Shown: one piece after another, positions 1-8,789 of the stretch
Layout of the letters: every line of letters starts with the position of its first letter
How positions within the stretch are numbered: the first letter of the stretch is position 1
Origin: Spirosoma sp. 48-14
GTDB lineage: Bacteria; Bacteroidota; Bacteroidia; Cytophagales; Spirosomataceae
Assembly (NCBI RefSeq): GCF_001898575.1
Contig: NZ_MKUD01000010.1
Location: 186,001 to 250,000, forward strand
DNA length: 64,000 nucleotides
Reading direction: 5' to 3'
The notes under the pieces: generated by a model
Seen by the model: only the letters and a program-made list of their open reading frames with translations
Databases searched by the model: none
What the model was told of the DNA's origin: nothing
Made by a program: the position numbers and the translations under genes

Positions 1-576
1 TTCCAATATATCTTTATACAGATAAGCTGAAGAAAGCTCACGTAAATAATGCACTTTGTCGGTGGCATTGGTAAACTGGAGCGTATCGGGGTAAGAACCA
101 AAGCGCAAAAGTTCTTCCAGCCGTTGTTGTAACTGAAATGCGTTTTGCTCTTGTCGAAGTTCACCCAGCGAAATCGGGAAAAGTTCGTACGTCCAGGTAC
201 GACCTGTCAAAGCTTCTTTTGTTTTGTTAGCCAATTCAAAAGACGAAGATCCGGTTGCAATGATCTTCAGATTGGGCAATGCATCATGTAGAATTTTCAG
301 ATTAATCCCTACATCTGGAATGCGCTGGGCTTCGTCGACAAATAGCAGATCATACCCTTCCACTAGAAGTTTCATCTGGTTTAGATTCCGGCCTGACAAA
401 ACGGTTTGGTAAAGCAATTCATCAGCATTTACGCTTAAGGAGCGATAAGGTAACGTACCAATTAACTCCCGTACTAGAGTAGTTTTTCCAACTTGTCTTG
501 GACCATATAGGACGATAATCTTATTCGATTCTAAAAGTTTTTTATGGATCGTATCACTTAATTGCCGTCTGATCAT
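1..576 (-). CDS. AAA-type ATP-binding protein, DUF4143 family (C-terminus cut by window edge)
   Basis: The reading frame opens at an ATG (complement of 574-576) and stays open for 192 codons to the left edge, so only the N-terminal ATPase part is present. It shows a Walker A motif (LYGPRQVGKTTLV, about residues 22-34), a Walker B (LLFVDEAQRI) and a sensor-like IATGSSSFEL. It ends at AYLYKDILE, typical of the AAA_14/DUF4143 family of single-gene ATPases found scattered in bacterial accessory DNA. Their cellular role is mostly unknown, and some resemble archaeal DEXX-box ATPases. No partner gene is visible. The family call is firm; the function is not known. Confidence 0.85.
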   Translation of the reverse strand, partial: MIRRQLSDTIHKKLLESNKIIVLYGPRQVGKTTLVRELIGTLPYRSLSVNADELLYQTVLSGRNLNQMKLLVEGYDLLFVDEAQRIPDVGINLKILHDALPNLKIIATGSSSFELANKTKEALTGRTWTYELFPISLGELRQEQNAFQLQQRLEELLRFGSYPDTLQFTNATDKVHYLRELSSAYLYKDILE

Positions 577-709
577 GCCTACCTATACTTATTTTAATGC
601 GAAATTAGTATTTGTATTAGCTAAATTAGTGCAAATTAAGCTAATAAGTGTCCAGCCAAATAAAAATAACGCTTGTAACTGTTCAGAATTTGAAGAATAG
701 TAGTTAGTC

Positions 710-747
710 AGAATCCCGACTACGAAAGTGGTCGGGATTCTTTATTT
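710..747 (+). terminator. Hairpin with T-rich tail
   Basis: Perfect 11-bp arms AGAATCCCGAC (710-720) and GTCGGGATTCT (731-741) enclose a 10-nt loop and are followed by TTATTT. It looks like a rho-independent terminator reading on the plus strand, but no plus-strand gene lies immediately upstream in the window. It may instead insulate the gene at 840. Confidence 0.55.
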
Positions 748-839
748 CTATACAGGACCACTTATCAAGTTTGTTACATTCCCAATTAGCTTTTAGCTAC
801 CTTTAACTGTCAATATTCCTGCATCTTAACGCAAAAGCT

Positions 840-1160
840 ATGGACGCCAACGAGTACGATTTCGAAGAAAAATGGAAGCAGTTTGAGGAAACGGGGAAAG
901 AAATTTCCGGTACGATTGGCGCCGTAGCAGGTGCCGTAGTTGGCCTTTCAGTGCTTGGCCTGAGTGCTCCGGTCGTGTACTTTTCGAAAAAAGCGGCAGG
1001 AAAAGAAACTGCCGATGCGCTACGAGAGACCGGCACCAAGGTACTGGAAAAAACGAAATGGATGAGTGAGTTCGGGCGATTTACTGGAAAAAAGTTCGGC
1101 CCTAAAATTTTAGGAACGATGCTTTTCGGGATTTCGGGATTGCTTTCGGGTGAGGAGTAG
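840..1160 (+). CDS. Hypothetical small membrane-associated protein
   Basis: 106 residues. A charged N-terminus (about 20 residues rich in E and K) precedes a Gly/Ala/Val-rich hydrophobic stretch at about 25-50 that could be one or two membrane segments. Then comes a basic amphipathic part and a second Gly-rich hydrophobic segment near the C-terminus (about 88-102). No known domain was recognised. The ATG follows an A-rich leader without a Shine-Dalgarno, as usual in Bacteroidota. An overlapping opposite-strand frame (803-1219) is less protein-like. It stands alone between a terminator-like hairpin and glnN. Confidence 0.6.
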   Translation: MDANEYDFEEKWKQFEETGKEISGTIGAVAGAVVGLSVLGLSAPVVYFSKKAAGKETADALRETGTKVLEKTKWMSEFGRFTGKKFGPKILGTMLFGISGLLSGEE

Positions 1161-1260
1161 TAGGGCTTACTTCCAGCTACTAAAGCTAAGGAATTGTCTC
1201 CTGAGTGAAGCTGGCGCAAGAAATTACCGAATCTCTGTTCTGTAACTGGCAGAAGGGGTG

Positions 1261-1268
1261 TATGTTTG
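1261..1268 (+). promoter_or_regulatory. Candidate -7 box of glnN promoter
   Basis: TATGTTTG matches the Bacteroidota -7 consensus TAnnTTTG and lies 36 nt before the glnN ATG. A clear TTG -33 element is not present at the expected 19-21 nt spacing (TTC is the nearest). Confidence 0.45.
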
Positions 1269-1304
1269 GTTAATTTTTCAACCTAAAACCTCGAAACCGT
1301 CTCA

Positions 1305-3494
1305 ATGTCCAATTTTCGGTTTAAAGCGCTTGAAATGGCCCAGAATCGTCAGGCGATGCTCGTAACGGCACCTACTGAGCGCGTTGGTGATTTTTTTGGC
1401 AGTTATACGTTTAACAATGAAGTAATGCGGTCGCTGCTGTCGCCCGAAGCGTACCTGAAAGTTACCGAGGCCATCAACACCAATGGCCAGATAGACCGGG
1501 CTATTGCCGACGAAGTAGCTGGAGCGATGAAATCGTGGGCTACCTCAAAAGGCGCTACACACTATACCCACTGGTTTCAGCCGCTGACTGGCGAAACAGC
1601 CGAAAAGCACGACGCATTTTTTGATGTGGGCTCGGATGGAAAAGCCATTGAGAAATTTAAAGGAAGCGCCTTAGTTCAGCAGGAACCCGATGCCTCGTCG
1701 TTTCCAAGTGGTGGCCTGCGTAACACCTTCGAAGCCCGTGGCTATACCGGGTGGGACCCAAGTTCGCCCGCTTTCCTGATGGATAATGGCGCCGGGGGCA
1801 AAACGCTCTGTATTCCATCGGTATTTATATCCTATACCGGCGAAGCGCTTGATTATAAAACACCTTTACTGAAAGCGTTGAATGCGCTGGATAAGGCAGC
1901 GACGGCTGTTTGCCAGTATTTCGATCGAAACATTACCAAGGTGACGCCTACCCTGGGGCCTGAGCAGGAATATTTTGTGGTCGACCGGGCGCTGTTCTAC
2001 GCTCGCCCTGATCTAGTGTTAGCGGGTCGTACTGTATTCGGACATCAACCGGCACGGGGGCAGCAACTGGAAGACCATTATTTCGGCTCGATCCCCCCTC
2101 GTGTCAATGCCTTTATGGTCGATTTTGAGTTTGAGTCGATGAAGCTTGGTATGCCGGTCAGGACGCGGCATAACGAAGTAGCTCCAGGGCAGTTTGAAGT
2201 AGCGCCAACCTTCGAGGAAGTCAATTTATCCATCGACCACAACGCGCTGCTCATGGACCTGATGGAAAAAATAGCTGAAAAGCATAACCTGAAAGTCCTT
2301 TTCCACGAAAAACCGTTTGCCGGAATTAACGGGAGTGGCAAACACAATAACTGGTCGATGGGCACCAATACGGGTGTTAACCTGCTGGCTCCCAGTACGA
2401 AACCTAAGGAGACGCTTCGTTTTCTGACGTTTCTGGTTAATGTTATCAAAGCCGTTCACGACAACGCTGATCTTCTGAGGGCTAGCATTGCATCGGCAGG
2501 TAACGAGCATCGTTTGGGCGCTAATGAGGCACCGCCTGCTATCATGTCGGTCTTTTTAGGAGAAACGCTCACCCAGGCGTTAACCGATCTGGAAACCAAG
2601 TCGGAGGTGACCATCAATAAGGGCGACAATGTCTATTACAAACTGGGCCTGAATCGAATTCCGAGTTTGATGCGCGATAACACCGACCGAAACCGAACAT
2701 CGCCGTTTGCCTTTACAGGTAATAAGTTCGAGTTTCGGGCCGTAGGGAGCTCAGCCAACTCGGCTTCAACCATGACCGTGTTAAATGCCATTGTTGCCGA
2801 TCAGTTGAATAAGTTTAAAACTGATCTTGATGGTCGATTGGCGCGAAATGAGAAAAAAGAACTGGCCATTGTCGATATTCTGAAAGAGTATTACGCGAAC
2901 TCAAAACGGATTCTGTTTGAGGGAAATGGCTATTCGGATGAGTGGGTAGACGAAGCAGCCCGACGTGGTCTGTCGAACATCAAATCGTCGCCCGAAGCAC
3001 TGGCTATTTACGTGCAGCCCGAATCGCTGTCCTTATTTGAACGGACGGGAGTCATGAACCATGCCGAGGTGGAATCGCGCTACGAGATCGAACTGGAGAA
3101 ATACATCAAAAATGTGCAGATCGAATCGCGGGTGATGGGCGACCTGGCGATGAACCACGTTGTATCTACAGCGTTGAAATACCAGAATAAACTGGCCGAA
3201 ACCGCCCGAAACCTGGTCGAATTAGGTATGAGTGCCGAAGCCGAACCAATCAAGGATATACTACGCGAAATCTCGACCCGCGTACTGGTCATCAAAAAAG
3301 GTGTCGAAGCGATGATTGAGTCGCGGAAGAAAGCGAACAATGTGGGTGATACGGTTGAACGGGCACGTCTGTATGCTACGGAAGTGAAGGACCATTTCGA
3401 GATCATTCGCTATGAAGTCGACAAGCTTGAAGAGATCGTTGATGACGAAGACTGGCCGCTGGTAAAATACCGGGAGTTGCTGTTTGTGAAATAG
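1305..3494 (+). CDS. glnN: Glutamine synthetase type III
   Basis: 729 residues, the usual length of the GSIII class and much longer than GSI. It ligates ammonia to glutamate using ATP, the main ammonium assimilation step. Visible GS catalytic motifs are GPEQEYF (about 218), RHNEVAPGQFEVAP (about 287) and the ATP-binding NGSGKHNNWS (about 341). GSIII-specific sequence surrounds them, including a long helical C-terminal region from about 560 onward. GSIII is typical of Bacteroidota and some cyanobacteria. It is apparently monocistronic: a TAnnTTTG box lies upstream, and a long inverted repeat follows the stop codon and separates it from the convergent carbonic anhydrase gene. No regulator gene (glnB, ntr) is adjacent. 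Confidence 0.97.
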   Translation: MSNFRFKALEMAQNRQAMLVTAPTERVGDFFGSYTFNNEVMRSLLSPEAYLKVTEAINTNGQIDRAIADEVAGAMKSWATSKGATHYTHWFQPLTGETAEKHDAFFDVGSDGKAIEKFKGSALVQQEPDASSFPSGGLRNTFEARGYTGWDPSSPAFLMDNGAGGKTLCIPSVFISYTGEALDYKTPLLKALNALDKAATAVCQYFDRNITKVTPTLGPEQEYFVVDRALFYARPDLVLAGRTVFGHQPARGQQLEDHYFGSIPPRVNAFMVDFEFESMKLGMPVRTRHNEVAPGQFEVAPTFEEVNLSIDHNALLMDLMEKIAEKHNLKVLFHEKPFAGINGSGKHNNWSMGTNTGVNLLAPSTKPKETLRFLTFLVNVIKAVHDNADLLRASIASAGNEHRLGANEAPPAIMSVFLGETLTQALTDLETKSEVTINKGDNVYYKLGLNRIPSLMRDNTDRNRTSPFAFTGNKFEFRAVGSSANSASTMTVLNAIVADQLNKFKTDLDGRLARNEKKELAIVDILKEYYANSKRILFEGNGYSDEWVDEAARRGLSNIKSSPEALAIYVQPESLSLFERTGVMNHAEVESRYEIELEKYIKNVQIESRVMGDLAMNHVVSTALKYQNKLAETARNLVELGMSAEAEPIKDILREISTRVLVIKKGVEAMIESRKKANNVGDTVERARLYATEVKDHFEIIRYEVDKLEEIVDDEDWPLVKYRELLFVK

Positions 3495-3497
3495 TCC

Positions 3498-3605
3498 GAA
3501 CCGGGATTTATCAGATTAGAGGATTGGCAGGATTTTGTTTTTTCGCTTCTTTGAAGCGCTTGAGCACAAAATCTTACCAATCCTCTAATCTGATAAATCC
3601 GGTTC
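3498..3605. repeat. Long inverted repeat, GATT-periodic family, between convergent genes
   Basis: Arms of about 40 nt (3498-3537 and 3566-3605) are complementary apart from one extra G and two mismatches, around a 28-nt loop. Each arm reads GAACCGGGATTTA, then GATT words separated by 4-5 nt, then AGGATTTTG. It sits between the glnN and carbonic anhydrase stop codons and can act as a bidirectional terminator. The same outer sequence and GATT spacing recur at 24356-24528. Confidence 0.85.
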
Positions 3606-3610
3606 AGACA

Positions 3611-4258
3611 TTAAAACATGGATTTATCAGACAGATTATAGATCTTCTGAATGTTTTGCAGAATGGCTGCGAAATCCAATTTAAGATCTTTGATGCGCCC
3701 CGTTCTAAGATCGAATACCCAGCCATGAACTTCCGGGTAGCCCTGTTCTATATAGGAAAGTTGTACTGCAGCTGTTTTGATAACGTTTACACACTGCTCC
3801 TGTACGTTCAGTTCAACGAGTCGGTCGTAGCGGGCTTGTTCGTCAGTGATGAGGTCCAGCTCTTCCTGATGCCCACGGTACACATCTCGAATGTTACGCA
3901 GCCACGGATTCAGTGTCCCCATGTCTTTAGGTTGCATAGCGGCTTTAACCCCTCCGCAGTTGTAATGCCCGCAAACGATAATGTGTTTTACTTTCAGGTG
4001 CAGCACCGCATATTCAATCACAGACATAACGTTCAGGTCAATGTTGTTGACCAGATTGGCAACGTTACGATGAACAAACGCTTCACCAGGCTTAATACCC
4101 ATCATGTCTTCGGCGGTTACCCGGCTGTCGGAGCAACCAATATACAGGTAGTCAGGTTGTTGGTTTTCTGATAGTGTTTTAAAAAAATCGCTGTCGGTAC
4201 GAGTTTTTTCTGCAATCCATTTTTGATTATTCTCAAAAATCTGCTGGTAGCTTGTCAT
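3611..4258 (-). CDS. can: Beta-class carbonic anhydrase
   Basis: 215 residues, full length for the bacterial beta class. It interconverts CO2 and bicarbonate in the cytoplasm, supplying bicarbonate to carboxylases. The zinc ligands are all visible: Cys42 in IGCSDSR, with the Asp44-Arg46 dyad, and His98 and Cys101 in VCGHYNCGG. The N-terminus (about 35 residues of helix rich in Q, N and K) is typical of plant-like type beta-CAs from Bacteroidota. It is monocistronic, convergent with glnN, with a long inverted repeat at its 3' end. No transporter gene (SulP or other) is adjacent. Confidence 0.96.
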   Translation of the reverse strand: MTSYQQIFENNQKWIAEKTRTDSDFFKTLSENQQPDYLYIGCSDSRVTAEDMMGIKPGEAFVHRNVANLVNNIDLNVMSVIEYAVLHLKVKHIIVCGHYNCGGVKAAMQPKDMGTLNPWLRNIRDVYRGHQEELDLITDEQARYDRLVELNVQEQCVNVIKTAAVQLSYIEQGYPEVHGWVFDLRTGRIKDLKLDFAAILQNIQKIYNLSDKSMF

Positions 4259-4449
4259 AACTAAAGTAAAAAGATGGTGACTGATGAGTCGTCAAAACAA
4301 TACATTGCCTAGACAATTTAGGGGTGAAGATAGCAGTTTTTGCTAAACTCTTTAATTTTGATTTTAATCTCTTTTTAATGTGAATGGCTGATCTTGATCA
4401 AACGAACAATGGTTGTTGACCGATCTGACATCGCCCTGGCCTCAAGGTT

Positions 4450-5673
4450 GTGTTAAAAAGCATACGTATTTTGCACCACTATACCATCCATTATAAATCC
4501 GAACCTGTGTACTCCGCTTCCAGCCTTTTACAAGACCTTTGCCGGTTACCCCATAGAGGAGCAGCGACCCCTCAGGGAACTGAAGCTGCGCGACTTCTAC
4601 AATCGTATCTGACCGAGATGGGAGCGGAGGTGCGTACAGAATCGTTCCAGACGCCCCGTACCTATCTAACGATTGTATATTGGCTAATTGGTGGCTTGCT
4701 GGTTAGTCTGGCGTTGATTCCCGTTTCGGGGGTTGCCGTTGGCCTGGTACTGTATTTTACGGTTATGGCCTGGCGATATTTCAACTGGAACTATTCATTT
4801 ATTACCCGATTTCCGGTGCAGTATACGGCTAGTAATGTAATCGGCAGTTGGTCAAGTGGTGGGCTTAAAGAAAACCGGCGTAAAGTTGTCTTAATGGCTC
4901 ATTACGATACAGCACCTGTGTCGCTGCTGTACAGCCCCAGGCAGCAGGCTAATTTTCGGGTATCGTTAATTATCTCGCTGTGGCTGATGGGATTTTCCGT
5001 AGGTATCGCAGCGCTGGAAGCCCTTAAAGTTGGCTTGCCTTACGTTCAGTATGTCCGATACGGACTGATGGTTTATTTTGGAATCCAGGCTGTAATGGGT
5101 ACACTTGGCTATTGGCTTCAGGGATATACCAACGGGGCCAGCGACAATGCAACGGGAGTAGCAGCCGCTTTGGCAACAGCCGAACGATTGAAGGATGTAC
5201 ATTTGCCCGATCTGGACATTGAGGTTGTACTCACCAGTGCCGAAGAAGTGGGTATGATCGGGGCTCACTCTTATGTAGAAACCCATAAAAGGACATGGAA
5301 GCGCACCCAAACCATGGCCATCAATTTTGATACACTCGGAGCTGGAAAGCTTACGGTCATTGAACAAACGGGTACCGTTGAGCGCATACGCTATGATAAC
5401 ACAGTGACCCAGTTGGCCAGACAACTGCTGGTAAGTGATCGGTTTAAGGACCGGGCACAGGTTGGACGCTGGCATACGGCCGACTTCGATAGCGTATGGT
5501 TTGTACGTAACCGGATTCCTGTGCTGGCTTTGTGTGGGCTGGATGATCAGGGCCGGATGCCGCGTATTCACCAGCCCGCCGATACGCTTGAACAGGTGGA
5601 AACCCGGCCAATGAATGATGCCATCGACCTTGCCGAAGCGGTAGTGTTGAAGTGGATAACGAACAACGGCTAA
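4450..5673 (+). CDS. Membrane-embedded M28 family zinc aminopeptidase
   Basis: 407 residues from a GTG start; a second in-frame GTG at 4507 is an alternative, as no ATG precedes residue 57. The M28 zinc site is recognisable: MAHYDTAP (His151, Asp153), GASDNATG (bridging Asp about 232), TSAEEVGMIG (Glu pair about 265) and NFDTLGAG (about 293). Unlike secreted M28 peptidases, it has hydrophobic helices at about 73-90 and 95-108 before the catalytic domain, and two more (about 170-188 and 203-220) inserted between the first His and the bridging Asp. It is probably anchored in the inner membrane. Substrates are unknown; M28 enzymes usually remove N-terminal residues from peptides. Confidence 0.85.
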   Translation: MLKSIRILHHYTIHYKSEPVYSASSLLQDLCRLPHRGAATPQGTEAARLLQSYLTEMGAEVRTESFQTPRTYLTIVYWLIGGLLVSLALIPVSGVAVGLVLYFTVMAWRYFNWNYSFITRFPVQYTASNVIGSWSSGGLKENRRKVVLMAHYDTAPVSLLYSPRQQANFRVSLIISLWLMGFSVGIAALEALKVGLPYVQYVRYGLMVYFGIQAVMGTLGYWLQGYTNGASDNATGVAAALATAERLKDVHLPDLDIEVVLTSAEEVGMIGAHSYVETHKRTWKRTQTMAINFDTLGAGKLTVIEQTGTVERIRYDNTVTQLARQLLVSDRFKDRAQVGRWHTADFDSVWFVRNRIPVLALCGLDDQGRMPRIHQPADTLEQVETRPMNDAIDLAEAVVLKWITNNG

Positions 5674-5729
5674 ATAGGCTACTAGGTAAACAGCATTGTT
5701 CATTCTACATTATCCATTAGCTTTGTCCC

Positions 5730-6290
5730 ATGGCAAACTATAAAAACGAGGGGTACGACCCTGAAGAAATCAGCGCCCTCAAAGAGGAATGTCGGAAGGA
5801 AGGTAAATCATTCGTTTACGTTGAAGACGATGACCTGGATACACTGGATGAAGGCGAATGCGTACACATTCAGTTTCCGGGTAAGTACCAGGGCGAAGAA
5901 GTTATTTTCGATACACTGGTTTATACGCTTCGCCTGCACCACAGCAGTTTAGTGTATGAAATGGCTGTAGAGCAGGTACGCAAAACCTACCCGGAATACG
6001 TGCCACCTGAAGACCGGAAGCCTACTTATAAAATCTCGCCTGAGTTGGAAGAAGAAGCCGAAACGGCTTTGACCGAAATTATTGACGAGATTGAAGAAAC
6101 CGAAACGGTTAAGGTGCAGGAACATGTGGAAGTCGACATGCAATCCGATTATGGCATCGCGCTGGACGTATGCCTGAACGTAGAAGAGATCAACGACGAC
6201 ATCGTCGAAGCATTCGTTCGTGACTTCAATGCCAACAAGCTTTCTTTAGACACAACTCTGTATTCCTTCACGAGTGAAGACGAAAATTAA
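5730..6290 (+). CDS. Conserved-looking acidic hypothetical protein
   Basis: 186 residues, strongly acidic with many Glu/Asp runs (for example EDDDLDTLDEGE near residue 30 and a Glu-rich helix at about 115-140). No signal peptide, membrane segment or known domain was recognised. The composition and the central YVPPEDRKPTYKISPELEEE region suggest a soluble cytoplasmic protein with a helical linker between two small alpha/beta parts. The start codon is preceded by no Shine-Dalgarno. It lies between the M28 peptidase and the MazG-like gene, from which it is separated by an inverted repeat. Function unknown. Confidence 0.75.
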   Translation: MANYKNEGYDPEEISALKEECRKEGKSFVYVEDDDLDTLDEGECVHIQFPGKYQGEEVIFDTLVYTLRLHHSSLVYEMAVEQVRKTYPEYVPPEDRKPTYKISPELEEEAETALTEIIDEIEETETVKVQEHVEVDMQSDYGIALDVCLNVEEINDDIVEAFVRDFNANKLSLDTTLYSFTSEDEN

Positions 6291-6295
6291 TTTTG

Positions 6296-6362
6296 AATGA
6301 TTGAATGATAGAATGAGTGAATACTGCACAAAATTTAACATTCATTCTATCATTCAATCATT
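6296..6362. repeat. Inverted repeat, GAATGA family
   Basis: Perfect 21-bp arms (6296-6316 and 6342-6362) are built from repeats of GAATGA/TTGAATGATA around a 25-nt AT-rich loop. The arms lie between two same-strand genes. Closely similar words form the repeat at 44551-44624. Confidence 0.8.
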
Positions 6363-6375
6363 GTATCATTGATAT

Positions 6376-6849
6376 ATGCAACAACCCGACTCGCTTAATC
6401 AGGTGGCAGAATTCCACCGTACCTTCCATGCCCCTATTTTAGAAACCCCACAAATCCCGTCGGAAGCTCGTTGTCAACTGCGGGTGGCCTTACTGGCAGA
6501 AGAACTGGATGAACTGCGCGAAGCCATTGCCGAAGGCGACATTGTTGCCGTAGCCGATGCCCTGTGCGATTTGCAATACGTATTGTCGGGGGCTGTGCTG
6601 GAGTTTGGGCTGGGCCATAAATTCAAAGCCTTATTTGATGAAGTACAGCGCTCGAATATGAGCAAAGCCTGCCTGACTGTTGATGAAGCAGAAGCTACTG
6701 TTGCCGAGTATCAGGCCAAAGGAGTGCCCTGTCACTATATCGAATCAGACGGTAAGTTTCTGGTGTATCGGGATGCTGATCACAAAACGCTGAAAAGTGT
6801 CAATTACTCGCCAGCCGATCTGGAGGGAGTTCTGAACGAATTGGCCTAA
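6376..6849 (+). CDS. MazG-like/phosphoribosyl-ATP pyrophosphohydrolase-like NTP pyrophosphatase
   Basis: 157 residues. The all-alpha NTP-PPase signature is visible as EELDELREAI (about 40-49) followed by DALCDLQYVL (about 60-69), giving the ExxE...ExxD-type Mg-binding cluster. Family members hydrolyse (deoxy)nucleoside triphosphates to monophosphates and pyrophosphate, often for nucleotide-pool sanitation. The C-terminal part (about 100-150) is an extension seen in the COG4696-type members. It is followed 15 nt later by the GNAT gene, so the two are probably co-transcribed. The exact substrate cannot be read from sequence. Confidence 0.82.
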   Translation: MQQPDSLNQVAEFHRTFHAPILETPQIPSEARCQLRVALLAEELDELREAIAEGDIVAVADALCDLQYVLSGAVLEFGLGHKFKALFDEVQRSNMSKACLTVDEAEATVAEYQAKGVPCHYIESDGKFLVYRDADHKTLKSVNYSPADLEGVLNELA

Positions 6850-6864
6850 CCAACGCGTGAACTT

Positions 6865-7317
6865 ATGCTTTTTAGAAAAGCTATCCGGCAGGATGTTCCA
6901 TTGATTGTAAAACTACTGGCCAACGACAAACTGGGTCAGTTGCGCGAAAACTATACAGATCCGTTACCGGAGGCTTACTACAACGCTTTTGAAACGATTC
7001 ATAAAGACCCTAATCAGGAGTTGATTGTGGTGGAAAGCGAAACCGGAGACCTTATTGGTACCCTTCAGTTGAGTTTCATACAGTATCTGACCTATCGGGG
7101 AGGCATTCGGGCGCAAATTGAAGCGGTTCGTATACGAGACGATGTTCGGGGAGAAGGCATCGGCCAGAAAATGATTGAGTGGGCCATTCAACGAGCCAGA
7201 GAACGAAAAGCTCACGTCATCCAGTTAACGACAGATAAACAACGGCCTGATGCTCTTCGATTTTATGAAAAGCTTGGTTTCAACGCATCACATGAAGGAA
7301 TGAAGCTGCATTTTTAA
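6865..7317 (+). CDS. GNAT family N-acetyltransferase
   Basis: 150 residues, a complete single GNAT domain. The acetyl-CoA binding motif A is visible as VRGEGIGQKMIEWA (about 93-106), preceded by the beta-4 strand IEAVRIRDD. The typical C-terminal ALRFYEKLGF (about 132-141) is present. It transfers an acetyl group to an amine; the acceptor is unknown. It lies 15 nt after the NTP pyrophosphatase gene, likely in one transcript. Its N-terminal RKAIRQDVPLIVKLL is characteristic of small stand-alone GNAT proteins. Confidence 0.9.
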   Translation: MLFRKAIRQDVPLIVKLLANDKLGQLRENYTDPLPEAYYNAFETIHKDPNQELIVVESETGDLIGTLQLSFIQYLTYRGGIRAQIEAVRIRDDVRGEGIGQKMIEWAIQRARERKAHVIQLTTDKQRPDALRFYEKLGFNASHEGMKLHF

Positions 7318-7391
7318 GGAATTTGTTCTAAGTAGATTCGTTGTTAACGGGTTCTCTTTAGCGTATAGAATCCGAAGTTATATGAGCGTGT

Positions 7392-8639
7392 ATGAAAGAT
7401 TACCAGTTTACGGCGGTTGAGCGTTTCCTGCGGTACGTCCAGATTGATACGCAATCGGATCCACAATCAACAGCTAACCCAAGTACCGCCAAACAGAAAG
7501 ACCTCAGCCGATTATTGGTCGAAGAATTACAGCAGATGGGCGTTGCCGATGCTGAATTAGATGAGTGGGGTTACGTGTATGCAACCATTCCGGCTACGAC
7601 TGATAAGGCGAATGTGCCAACCATTTGCTTTTGCTCACATGTCGATACATCACCCGATGTGACAGGCGAAGGAGTAAAACCAATCATTCATAGAAACTGG
7701 AATGGTACCGATATTACGCTGCCCGATGACCCTAATCAGGTAATTCGTGTGGCTGATCATCCTGATCTCCAGCATCAGATTGGCAACGATATTATTACGG
7801 CCAGTGGCACTACGCTGCTGGGAGCTGATAACAAAGCGGGGGTGGCCGAAATTATGGATGCGGCTAATTACCTCCTCACGCATCCTGAACTAAAACATGG
7901 CCGTATTCGGTTGCTTTTTACGCCCGATGAAGAGGTGGGGCGGGGTACCGAAAAAGTAGATATTCAGAAGCTGGGGGCCGATTTTGGCTATACCATCGAT
8001 GGGGAAGCGTTAGGAACTCTCGAAGATGAAACCTTCTCGGCCGATGCCGTAAAAATTACGATTCAGGGCGTTAGTACGCATCCGGGTTTTGCCAAAGGTA
8101 AGCTCGAAAATGCGTTGAAAATAGCAGCTGACTTATTAGCGGCTCTTCCCAAAAATGCCCTTTCGCCCGAAACAACCGAAGAGAAAGCGGGCTTCGTTCA
8201 TCCTACGCGGCTGGATGGGAATCAGGACCAGGCTGTTCTGGAGTTTATCATTCGCGATTTTACGGAAGTAGGCCTGCAGGAGAAAGAACTTTACCTGCAA
8301 AACATGCTGAATGATGTATTGGTAAATTACCCTGGTTCGTCGGCACAGTTTGTGGTTAAAGAGCAATACCGCAATATGAAAAATGTGCTGGACCATTACC
8401 CGGCTGTGGTTGATAATGCGCTGGAAGCTATTCAACGGGCGGGCCTTTCGGCCGAACGGCGTAGTATCCGGGGGGGGACCGATGGATCAAGACTGTCATT
8501 CATGGGATTGCCCTGCCCCAACATTTTTGCTGGGGAACATGCGTTTCATTCGCGGCTGGAATGGGTGTCGGTTCAGGATATGCACAAAGCCGTTGAAGTT
8601 ATCGTGAACGTAGCCACTGTTTGGGAGGAGCGCAGCTAA
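7392..8639 (+). CDS. pepT: Peptidase T (tripeptide aminopeptidase, M20B)
   Basis: 415 residues, the family's usual length. It cleaves the N-terminal residue from tripeptides in the cytoplasm. The di-zinc M20 site is visible: CSHVDTSPD (His83, Asp85), LLGADNKAG (Asp about 145), TPDEEVGRG (Glu pair about 178-179), YTIDGEALG (Asp about 200) and a C-terminal AFHSRLEW (His about 386). The dimerisation/lid domain occupies about 210-330. The gene stands alone downstream of the GNAT gene with a 74-nt gap. The ATG at 7392 is preferred because the upstream ATG at 7381 is out of frame. Confidence 0.95.
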   Translation: MKDYQFTAVERFLRYVQIDTQSDPQSTANPSTAKQKDLSRLLVEELQQMGVADAELDEWGYVYATIPATTDKANVPTICFCSHVDTSPDVTGEGVKPIIHRNWNGTDITLPDDPNQVIRVADHPDLQHQIGNDIITASGTTLLGADNKAGVAEIMDAANYLLTHPELKHGRIRLLFTPDEEVGRGTEKVDIQKLGADFGYTIDGEALGTLEDETFSADAVKITIQGVSTHPGFAKGKLENALKIAADLLAALPKNALSPETTEEKAGFVHPTRLDGNQDQAVLEFIIRDFTEVGLQEKELYLQNMLNDVLVNYPGSSAQFVVKEQYRNMKNVLDHYPAVVDNALEAIQRAGLSAERRSIRGGTDGSRLSFMGLPCPNIFAGEHAFHSRLEWVSVQDMHKAVEVIVNVATVWEERS

Positions 8640-8789
8640 GAAGCAGACCGTTTGTCGGTTTTGTTGAACAATCCATCATATCTGTAGGTTGAGCTACAAG
8701 ACGGTCAGGTTAGTTTGTATCGTGGTTCTTTTATCAAGTTGAAACCGTGACATGAACTGAGCTGACCGTTTTTTATAAACGTCACGGAT

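Noticed and set aside
803-1219. Minus-strand 138-codon frame over the small membrane protein at 840
   Set aside because: Low-complexity Ser/Pro/Phe-rich translation typical of an antisense frame; the plus-strand frame is more protein-like.
3524-4171. Plus-strand 215-codon open frame
   Set aside because: It is the antisense shadow of the well-supported beta-carbonic anhydrase gene and has no domain.
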